This document shows, piece after piece, positions 55,636-64,000 of a DNA stretch of 64,000 nucleotides. The stretch is from Takakia lepidozioides (lineage: Eukaryota; Streptophyta; Takakiopsida; Takakiales; Takakiaceae). Under the pieces are notes generated by a model, which saw only the letters and a list, made by a program, of their open reading frames with translations, had not been told where the DNA came from and searched no databases. Both the position numbers and the translations under genes were made by a program. The stretch spans positions 36,129,053 through 36,193,052 of the forward strand of contig CM060732.1 in the NCBI GenBank assembly GCA_030704615.1. Direction: 5' to 3'. The stretch's first letter is position 1; each line of letters starts with the position of its first letter.

Positions 55636-58600
55636 GTGAGTGAAGCACTGTCAGAAGTATGCCCAGTGTCTGGTACTGCTCGTCTTAATGAGCATTCTTC
55701 ACTACGGTACATGTTCTGAGGATTCAATGAAGCTCGAGCAGATGACATTCGATTCCAGTCTATAACTTGATGTAGCTATGTGCAATTGATAGAGGCAACA
55801 GATGTGCCGTGGATAATCCTCAGGCCTTCAACTGTTGACAGCTCACCTACCAGAAAGGCCAGCAGCCAGGCATTTTACACCTTGGTTTTGAGTTGTCGCT
55901 TCTCTGTAGTGTGAAAAGAAAGGGGCATAAATCACCTTCTAGTTAACTTCTAAACTATTCATTGCCGAAAGGGCGATGGGACTGCCCCTATGACTCGCTC
56001 CACAGGTAATAACTTCTACACTATTCATGACCAGAGATTGGGTACCCTCATCCACGCCGCAGCGGAAGAGAAGACATGGACAGGGCTGAAGTTCACCTGT
56101 TTAGTGACTTGATCCTTTTGGTAAACAAGGATTGCGTATGCCAGCTGGTTTGTCTGATGATGTTAATGCTTTGCAGACCAACTCAAAGCCAGGGTTAGCC
56201 AAAGCCTATGAGGGTTTCATCTTTCAGTACTTATGACAATCCATCCATTTGATACTGCAATGATATCTGCTCTAATCAGCTGTCCGTATTCTCTCACATG
56301 ACTCCTTTGCACTGGCAGAACATTGCAGATCCACTCATGGTTTTTCAGCATAGTCACCTTGCTGTGACTTTCCTCTTCCCTTGATGTAATGAATGCAGCT
56401 CACAACATGCTCTTACCTTCTATATTTCGTTCTCTCACAACCATCTGAAGGTGATATGCAATGCAGCCCATTTGTCAGTATAATGTGCTAGGCTACTTTC
56501 ATGTATGACAGCATGTGTTCTATGACTATGATGACACAGCAGTTCCATCATGGTATTTCCTCTCTCTCTTTCCAGATTATGCCAACCTTTTCAGCAGAAT
56601 GATTGTGATGTACATCTCTCTCCCATCCTGTTGTTGTTCACTTCCTACAAAATAAACCCAGGACAGTCAACCCTATGGGAGTATTCATACAATTGGTTCT
56701 ACAGATGCAATGCAGAGCAAGAGCAGATCCTGTTGGTCCATAGGAGCACTGTTTCATCATTGGAGACCTGACTCTCCACCATCGCAGGAACTGACATCCC
56801 TGCCCCTTATCAATGAACAACAATTAAACCAAAGCCCATAGTTCCTACTTCTTCAACCTTGCTGAGTTTTCCATCTATCGTCAGTCATGTTGTTTGCTCT
56901 CTATCGTTGACTTGCTGGAGGCCTACTGATTCCATTTTCATCGCAAATGTGAGATGAGGAAGGTTGTCTTTATTCTGCTTGTTTCCTGCAAGTAATGAGT
57001 GGGTCGTATGTGTTAGAACCATGTCATTACAGAACCAGTTAAAACAGGGTAAGAAAGGGTGATGATGACATGAATGTTGGTACTGTGTGATCTCGGCTAG
57101 CAGGCCTTCCAGTGAAAGCCGACTTCGCCACAGCCAGTAACGTTTACCACATCCAGCTGCTGCGTATTCCATGCATGAATTCATTCGACTTCTGGGAGCG
57201 CTGTCCAGTTGGCGCATGCTGGAGACTCTGAGGAGACACACCAAATGTGTGGAAACACTTGCATTGCACAACAACACAAATGTGCTCATTTGGCCAGTAT
57301 TCTGACATGGACCATAAACCCAATCTGACCACCAGTGGTTTTTGCTCATGGCCTTTTCAAGTCACACTCACTGCACAAATTGGCACTGTAATATTACTGA
57401 AGACCCAATGATGTGATGTGGTCCAATGGTCGACACTATGTTGAGACTCATGTCCTGGCCCAAAGTAGTGGAACGAGCTTTCTTGGTCCCAGTCTCTTTT
57501 CAGTAGTGACACTACAAATCTGTTGAATTCAAAACGAAGTTTAGTCAGATAGTGCAGGTAGTTGATGTTTTTCGATGGTTTCTGATGGTTTTTCGATACT
57601 TTTCTGCTTGGAACAGAGCGTTGTAGTCGTTGGAGGGGTCTCAGGGGAGCAAGAGAAGTCTTGAATGTGATTGAAGTAGTACATGTTGGGGTGATTATGA
57701 TGCAAGTCCTTGCGTTTAGATTTGTGGTCATGAGGATTGGATGATGAAGTTGTTGATGGTGGACATGGTTGTGTTTGCAGTTGCATGCAGGATGCAGTCT
57801 TCTGTCGGATACTCACTTTGTACTATACAGCAAGCGTGTGGTTACGCCCAACGGCATGGGGCCATATGCAGGTTCTCTGCTACTCCTTGTCCTAGGGTTT
57901 AATTTTGCAATGTAGCAGATTCTAGATATCATGGTTTCGATCTGTTGAAGGTTTAATTATGTCAATGAGCGCCCCGCAAGCCCCACCCTCCTCCAAAAAA
58001 GCATTTAAATCTTGAGTTCTCAAAGACACGCTGCTGTGGATCGAGGAAAGCCGACACGATCGCCCTGCGTGTCATCGCCAACGCAGGTACCTTCATTCTT
58101 CTCGCTCTGCAATTTTTCACAGTTTCATCGGATCAATTAATCCTGATTATGCGGTGAAAACTCCTGCTACTGACAAATGGTTTTGCTTACCACATTTCAT
58201 ATTAGACACGTTGTCCCCACAAACGGGGGATCACAGCTTGGGCTGCAAAACCTTGGATCCAAACATGGATGTCATGTGGAGGTCATGTGCACTTAGTCTT
58301 CACTAAACTTTCCTGAAGCACACATGAACTTGCCAGATTTAACTGGGGGTATCTAGATAGACGGGGCTGCTGCAGGAATATACAATAAAATGAGAAATAC
58401 TCCGCCGAACCTCAGTCGAAAGTTGTTTGAAGATTCTGAGAGAAATGAGATCAGGCCTACATATTATAGTTCACAAGTCATACATCTTTTTCTTCATGCA
58501 TAGATCTAAGATTTCGAAATCTGTTCACCTATTTTGTGCACATATCTTTTGCCTAATCTGCTTCTACCTTGATTTTGATTCTAGATGTGTAGACTCCTGT

Positions 58601-59435
58601 AGCTACCCTTGTCAGTTCAGTTTGATCTGGCTTGGACAAATTGCTTTCTTCTCCTTCTGCCCCCGGTGTTTCATTCAAATCATCTTAGGAGTCCTTCAGC
58701 TCTCTGATGTGTAAATGAGAATTTGTCAAAGGTTGCAAGTGAATATTTAATTTGAGCTCATGCCCTATTTGCAATAATCTTGAAATGTGGGTGCCCTGTG
58801 GGTGCAAGATTAGTAAGATTCTAGAAAGTAGTTCTCAAGAATACACCCACGCTGCAAACCAAGTCTAGTTGATCCTCCAAAACAATGGGCAGAAACTTCA
58901 AATCATTGAGGCCCAGTATGTTTGAAACTACCATGTATACATTTGCATTGATTTGGATCTGAAACAACACGTAATGTAACAGTGTACTACCTCATCGAGG
59001 CCCAATATATTTGACAGACATTTACAACCGATCATGAGTCCTATCACGCAATTAAACAGACTTAGCTCGACAACATTGAAAGTAAAAATAGAATTTATAG
59101 TCTGTCAATATTGAGTAAATATTACACATTTCAGCTGGCATATGCTGCCCGCACAAGGTATACACGTAGAAGTCCTGTAGAATAGATAACACTGGTGCCA
59201 CCTCCTACAGTCATGACAAGTTCTAGCATCTGGCAGAGAGAGAGAAGATAGAAATAAGAAGAACAACCAAATTACTAGATAGGCATCTTCATTAAAGAAG
59301 TGCAAAGATGCAGTGAGGCAACTTATTAGAGGCAAGTCCAGGAGAACACTAGTACTAAATTGAGCAACTAACGATGGCATTGCGCCAAGCTAGTACATGC
59401 AGGCGGCTTTACGAACTGTGACATTGTTGCAATCT
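55636..59435. other. Gene-poor stretch, nothing recognised
   Basis: About 3.8 kb without a recognisable gene. I looked for the missing C-terminal aldolase exons and did not find them. A GC-richer patch at 57965-58090 ending in CGCCAACGCAG followed by GTACC looks like a 5' leader exon with a splice donor (plus strand), but no coding exon could be attached. Longer open frames on the minus strand at 56885-57349 and 57541-57816 have no motif. Confidence 0.4.
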
Positions 59436-60329
59436 TCAATCAGTCAGTCTTCGGATGCATGTCTTGGTAATCAAAATCCTCAAAGAGCACTTCTTTGCTT
59501 CTGTCACCTTCTCTGGAATACAACCTGATGCACCATCTAATTCTGTCACCTTGCATCCACCGGCTTCTGTGACGTTCCTTGAAGTGCAACCTGCTACGCC
59601 AACCAATTCTTTCACCTTGCAGGATCCACCGGCTTCTGTCACCTTCTTTGAACTGCATCCTGCTGCACCAACCAATTTTTTCACCTTGCAGCATCCACCG
59701 CGGGCTTTGGTCACCTTCTTTGAACTGCAACCTGCAGCACCAACCAATTCTTTGATCACCTTGCAGCGTCCACCGGCTTCTCTCACCTTCTTTGAACTGC
59801 AACCTGCTGCACGAACCAATTCTTTTACCTTGCAGCATCCACCCTCTTCTGTCACCTTTGAACTGCTACTTGCTGCATCAACTAACTCTTTCACCTTGCA
59901 TCCACCGGCTTCTTTCGTTTTCTTTGAAGTACAAGGTCCTGCTGCACCAACGTCCAACTCTTTCACCAGATTTGACGTGTAACCACCAGCTTCAGTACTC
60001 TCTGTGGAAGGCACCTGTCTCGGGTTGCATCCCACTCCAGACTCCGAATCCAGAAAAGCCAAAAAAGCGTAATCACGAGAACGTCTCAACTGCTCCACTC
60101 TTGCTTGAAACGAAGGACGTTGGACTGGTGGCGAGAGCTTAACCCTCTTAGACTCTCCCCCTTTGATCGCAGATTTGGAGATTTCTTCTGACAAGAGAGG
60201 ACGCTTCCTACCCATAGCTGCGAGCTCACGCTCCTTGGTCATGCCGCTTTTTGGCAGATTGCCCACGTTAGCCTCTGGAGCTGCTTCCCACAACCAAGTC
60301 AAATCCCGCAAATACTCTTGTTTCCACAT
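59436..60329 (-). CDS. Cys/Lys-rich 24-residue repeat protein
   Basis: An uninterrupted minus-strand frame (open back to 60515; the ATG at 60329, MWKQEYLRDLTWLW, or at 60215, MGRKRPLLSEE, are likelier starts). The N-terminal 110 residues are basic (RKRPLLSEE, KRVKLSPPVQR, suggestive of a nuclear signal). The C-terminal half is about eight imperfect copies of a 24-residue unit close to KVTEAGGCCKVKELVGAAGC plus SSKK. No family recognised. The same DNA is also open in two other frames because it is a minisatellite, so coding is plausible rather than proven. Confidence 0.45.
   Translation of the reverse strand: MWKQEYLRDLTWLWEAAPEANVGNLPKSGMTKERELAAMGRKRPLLSEEISKSAIKGGESKRVKLSPPVQRPSFQARVEQLRRSRDYAFLAFLDSESGVGCNPRQVPSTESTEAGGYTSNLVKELDVGAAGPCTSKKTKEAGGCKVKELVDAASSSSKVTEEGGCCKVKELVRAAGCSSKKVREAGGRCKVIKELVGAAGCSSKKVTKARGGCCKVKKLVGAAGCSSKKVTEAGGSCKVKELVGVAGCTSRNVTEAGGCKVTELDGASGCIPEKVTEAKKCSLRILITKTCIRRLTD
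59555..59960. repeat. About 72-bp minisatellite coding the 24-residue repeats
   Basis: Copies of CACCTTCTTTGAACTGCA, CCTGCTGCACCAACCAATTC and TTTCACCTTGCAGCATCCACC recur at 66-75 base spacing, mostly in multiples of three. Confidence 0.9.
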
Positions 60330-60779
60330 GATGCAGCTGTGCACAATCTTGTTCCTGGCGCACACCGCCCAACCCAATAAACTAGAACAGTACGCCCACA
60401 GTACACACACAAACTGCAGTTCGAGTGAGTGAATCAACGAACACACCTGCAGCGCTAAACCAGAGCGTGCAGAGAGAGAGGTGCGAGAATGAGATGAGGC
60501 TCGTTTACAAGTCATACTTGTATGTTTCCCAAATCTGTTCTCCTATTTTTATGCTCATCTACTTTTCGCATACCTTTTGCTTAATTTGCGTTTACCTCCT
60601 TTTTCATACATACATGTCCACAACCTGCTTTTCCTCATTTGGGTGTTGACACCCAATTTGGTCTAATTACGTGTCCACACACTAACTCGACGCTTCGGAC
60701 ATGACTGAATCAGTGAATGTGAATGCGTGAATATTCCACTTCACATCCAAAACACTTCTAAGATAATTTAAATCACATC

Positions 60780-61115
60780 GATTGAAGCTCTAGACTCTGT
60801 AGGCACCCTTCTCAATTCCCCCGATCTACTTTCTATGCCACTGAACACTTCTTCTTCTACTGCCCTCTATACTACGAGAGATCCGTGGGAGATTCCACTG
60901 TTTATTCAGTGGAACCCAATTTCTCACTGAAGTCTTCCAATAGGAGGATCAAAAATGCTTGGCAGCCTACCTGCACGAGGCCTTCACCCTTAGACAATCG
61001 CTAGAACATTAATTGTTATTCTTGGTTTCTGGATTTGTTCCTCTCATGTTTTCTTCCATTTTGTCCCATGAGCTTTCCGTGGACGTTATAAAGCACCATT
61101 TCATTTCATTTCATT
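60780..61115 (+). mobile_element. LINE 3' end with tail B
   Basis: A coding remnant ATEHFFFYCPLYYE (60838-60880) followed by TGGCAGCCTACCTGC and GAGGCCTTCACCCTTAGACA, then GAGCTTTCCGTGGACGTTAT, AAAGCACC and (ATTTC)3. It matches the minus-strand copy at 20036-20300 in E(z) intron 7 closely. Confidence 0.8.
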
Positions 61116-62735
61116 ATGCCTTCTTCTCCCTTGCCCTGTTTCAAATCATCTCACCAGTGCTTGGGGCCGGAACTTGGAAGCTTTTGGCTTTACTAAAAAG
61201 TTCTCTAGGCTGAAGGATTGGACCATGCATAGTCGGTAAATGATAAGCAAGAAAAGCTACAATCCTAAACAAACACAACCCAACGACTAGAAAATCCCAA
61301 TTTCACAAATCTAAATCACCACCAGCCACCTCCCGCGTCGAGAAAGCGACCGTCATTCGCAAGAGAATCCATTCCACAAACCTTCGAGACTCACATGCAC
61401 CACTCACTTATTCTCTCGCTTATTCTTTCATTCCTTCCCGGATAAGTTTAGCTGTGTAAGTTCCCCGATTTCTGTGTTGCAGAATCTCGTCAACATGAGC
61501 GTGGTTCTCTCGTTCTCTCCTCTTGCACATCATGAACCAAATCCCACCCGTTGATGGCGAATCCTTCAAGTGGTGAGACGTTAGGGTTTCTGTAGCACAT
61601 GCAGGTTTGAAGTCTAACTAATGGTAGCCATGGATGCAATCGAATCCGGGGAACAAGAGAATAAGTTGGGAATTGATTCTCAGGCTGTGTCATGTGCCGG
61701 ACGTGACCCGCCTCTCCTCCTGGGGTTGAAATTTTCTAACAGTTAGTTCCTCTAGATTCCTTCTAGTAGCGGGGGAGCTTCTGCTAGATTGTGTTTTGGA
61801 ATGCGAAGAGTGTCTTGAAGTCTGGTTTTTTTCTCTTATCAGAGAAGCATCTCTTAACGATGGTGCAGAATTAATTGAGATCGGAGTCAGGTCGGTTTTG
61901 AGGAGAATAATTTGGAACCATGTACACTCAACATGCAATCAGATCGTTCGCACTTACTTAGCACAGTTTGTCCAAAAGTCCGAACTGCTCATCCAAATTG
62001 GAAGCTGTAAAAGATCTGACTCTCTTTTCTTTGTCCAACTATGACAAAATTTCAGGCGCTTTGCTTGGTTTGCTGTTCACAGGGAATTTACCAAAACTCC
62101 AAGGAAAACTGATTGCTCGGGATTTTGTTTCAACCGGACTCTCATCTATATCTGAATTCCAGCCAAGGCCCTATTCTTATTCCACTTCCCTCATTTACAA
62201 ATTCACAGATCGATCAAGTGATCGTCACTCCTACTCTGACCTGATTCCTTGTTCAAAAGATCTCCCTGTCAACCTATGTACTCATCTCATGCCATTCTAT
62301 CTATGCACAGTACTGGACTACGATGTCCAGTCCGCCCCTCCACCACACCGTGCATCAACACATTCTATCACCATAGACCAGTGCAGATCGATCATTTTTC
62401 TTCTTCTCACGACCTCTTTTTCTGCTCACCAAAAAGCACAGCACCGGCTACGTCCGGTCCGCCCAGCCACCACGCCATGCTACGCTAGTTTCCTGTCAAT
62501 ACATATCTGCTCTAGATGCATGTACACCATCATTCTTTTCTCTTCTCCACTCTTGCCATCTCCAAGCCCACTTTTTTAAATCCCTAATCGTGGATCTGTT
62601 CGTGAACGCGAGCCTGCTCTATTCGACCTACAACTGTCAGTTCGGCGGTCTTCTAGCAGTCACTTGCTTCGCCAAACTGGTCGACAGGTCTCGATCTTTG
62701 TTCAAGGCACCTAACAGAAGCTCTCCTGACCTGCA
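61116..62735. other. Gene-free stretch
   Basis: No gene recognised. The plus-strand frame at 61968-62579 (203 residues) is low in motif content and pyrimidine-rich. CAGTCCGCCC/GGTCCGCCCAGCC-type segments near 62328 and 62455 suggest an old duplication of about 125 bases. Confidence 0.4.
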
Positions 62736-62739
62736 TCAA

Positions 62740-62845
62740 CAATCCAGAATTGACACAACTAGCATGAACAGTCCTAAATTGACAAAAGCAACAACAATCC
62801 AGAATTGGCACAAGCATCAACAATCCAGAATTGACAGTAAACATC
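62740..62845. repeat. Short tandem repeat CAACAATCCAGAATTG
   Basis: Three copies of CATCAACAATCCAGAATTG-like units near 62738, 62790 and 62815, with a degenerate one between. Confidence 0.7.
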
Positions 62846-62939
62846 GGAATTCAACAAGAACACTTGCGTTGATGTCAAATTACTGGTTGAAGTTGAATTT
62901 CCCATCAGGATAATAAATAAAAAGGTCAGATGGGGGGTG

Positions 62940-63235
62940 TCGTGAGGGTAGGTTTCCCCATGCTGGCGCATGCAACCACATATAATCATCGATCCTGGAC
63001 TAAGCAAAGCGTCTGGGGTGGCTGGTTCTCTGACCCCACGATTGATTCTTTTTTTTTTGCATTCAATCACATATACTCATTGATCCTGGGCCTAGCAAAC
63101 CTTATGGGATGGCAGAGAACCACTGATTATCTGAGAGACGAACACAGACACACATACTCATCGAATCTTTGGCCTGGAAAAACGTATGGGGTGACTGCTT
63201 CTCTGACCCCGTCTGTGCATCCTCCAGATGTATTG
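62940..63235. repeat. Three degenerate copies of an 80-100 bp unit
   Basis: CACATATAATCATCGATCCT, CACATATACTCATTGATCCT and CACATACTCATCGAATCTT each precede a TAGCAAA..GGGGTGGCTGG/GACTGCTTCTCTGACCCC stretch. Confidence 0.75.
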
Positions 63236-63519
63236 CTGCATTTTACTCCATGAAAGCTGGAAGGCGAAACAACTACATGACTCTTTCATGGTTTCATGAA
63301 CACTGCAGTTTAGGGTCTTCGACGCTAGAAAACTAATCGATTCTTCACTTTCTAAGACGTGAACAATATGTAGAGCAATTTCATTCGGCCCGGTTAATTC
63401 TAGAGTGGTCCAGGAATTAGCGTGGTCCAGGAGTTAAAAGAGGGGGCCAATGTATTAAGGCCACTTGTATTATTTAATGAAATGAAGGGTCCAAAAATTA
63501 AGGAGTGACTTTCTAGCGT

Positions 63520-63615
63520 GGGCTTTCTAGATAGTTCTAGTTCTAGCTGACTTTCTAGATAGTTCTAGTTCTAGTTGACTTTCTACATAGTTCCAGTTTC
63601 TAGATACTTCTACTA
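63520..63615. repeat. 30-bp tandem repeat GACTTTCTAGATAGTTCTAG
   Basis: Three to four copies of CTGACTTTCTAGATAGTTCT followed by AGTTCTAG, decaying to the right. Confidence 0.85.
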
Positions 63616-63745
63616 ATATGTCGGTCCGGTGAGAAGCAACTGACTAGTTGTTTGTAACTTGTGTCTTCAACATGCTGGCACATGCACTAGTAGTGTGTCT
63701 CACTAGTGGTTTGAGAGCCAGAGCGAGCGTGAGTAGTTGTTTGCT

Positions 63746-63842
63746 ATGTTGGGGGTCGGGCCAGGCATGGCAAGTAGGATCAAAGTGGCTGCAAGAGGGA
63801 AAGACAAGGTGGCAGAGGGTGCAGAGAAGTTCATAGAGGCAA
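63746..63842 (+). CDS. Candidate first exon of an unknown gene
   Basis: From ATG the frame reads MLGVGPGMASRIKVAARGKD then KVAEGAEKFIEAS, a basic helix-like start, running into GGCAAGTGTT, a possible donor. Only about 33 residues; the gene, if real, continues beyond the right edge. Confidence 0.2.
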
Positions 63843-64000
63843 GTGTTACTATCGGTCCCCTTTATTCCACTTGTTCACAGATTTAGTGACACTCACCCTG
63901 CATTTTAGTGACTGGTGGCTTCTTGTATAGCAACCTGCAGTAGGTTGACTCTCGGTTCTCATTTCTGCAACTCTTGCGTTACCCACTTTTCAAACTTTCT

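Noticed and set aside
59455-59982. Plus-strand 175-residue ORF over the repeat region
   Set aside because: It is a shadow of the minus-strand minisatellite frame; it lacks a structured N-terminus and the minus frame continues into non-repeat coding-like sequence.

Overview
The window is nuclear DNA from a green plant of the streptophyte lineage (a land plant or charophyte alga; I cannot narrow it further). The evidence is the set of spliced genes: a HEN1 small-RNA methyltransferase with the plant domain order, a CLF/SWN-type Enhancer-of-zeste, a FLK/PEPPER-type three-KH protein, a TTP-type tandem CCCH zinc-finger protein, an ORC6 and a plant-type PEN-2. I rebuilt exons by hand from GT-AG signals, reading phase and remembered family motifs; no alignment was run.

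Layout. 1-34 kb is gene-rich. HEN1 (minus, 3' end beyond the left edge) and FLK (plus) diverge from about 4.9-5.7 kb. FLK and the CCCH gene (minus) converge at 11-12.7 kb. E(z) (minus, 16 exons, 15.6-28.3 kb) diverges from ORC6 (plus, 9 exons, 29.6-32.3 kb) across an upstream region holding a 91-bp minisatellite. A small Cys-rich ORF ending in a CaaX-like motif lies at 33.7-34.0 kb. Introns of FLK and E(z) are loaded with LINE pieces, including a long 5'-truncated LINE antisense in E(z) intron 1, and with many solo copies of two short LINE 3' tails.

34.5-52.6 kb is a transposon graveyard: a CTTAGC-type array, an AT-rich decayed Helitron (DUF6570-like, HUH Rep, truncated PIF1-like helicase, Ulp1-like protease), an unidentified AT-rich ORF, tRNA-like SINE heads, an unidentified 300-residue minus-strand ORF, a DUF7869-type transposase interrupted by a GC-rich insert, telomere-like CCCTAAA tracts, and a strongly C-rich retroelement remnant with a chromodomain and an RNase H.

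52.6-64 kb is gene-poor: a degenerate KDPG-aldolase-like gene (plus) with a PEN-2 first exon on the opposite strand inside its intron, a minus-strand ORF of Cys/Lys-rich 24-residue repeats, another LINE 3' end, and several short tandem repeats. HEN1 and E(z) both belong to silencing pathways and ORC6 to replication licensing, but nothing in the sequence shows that their proximity is functional.
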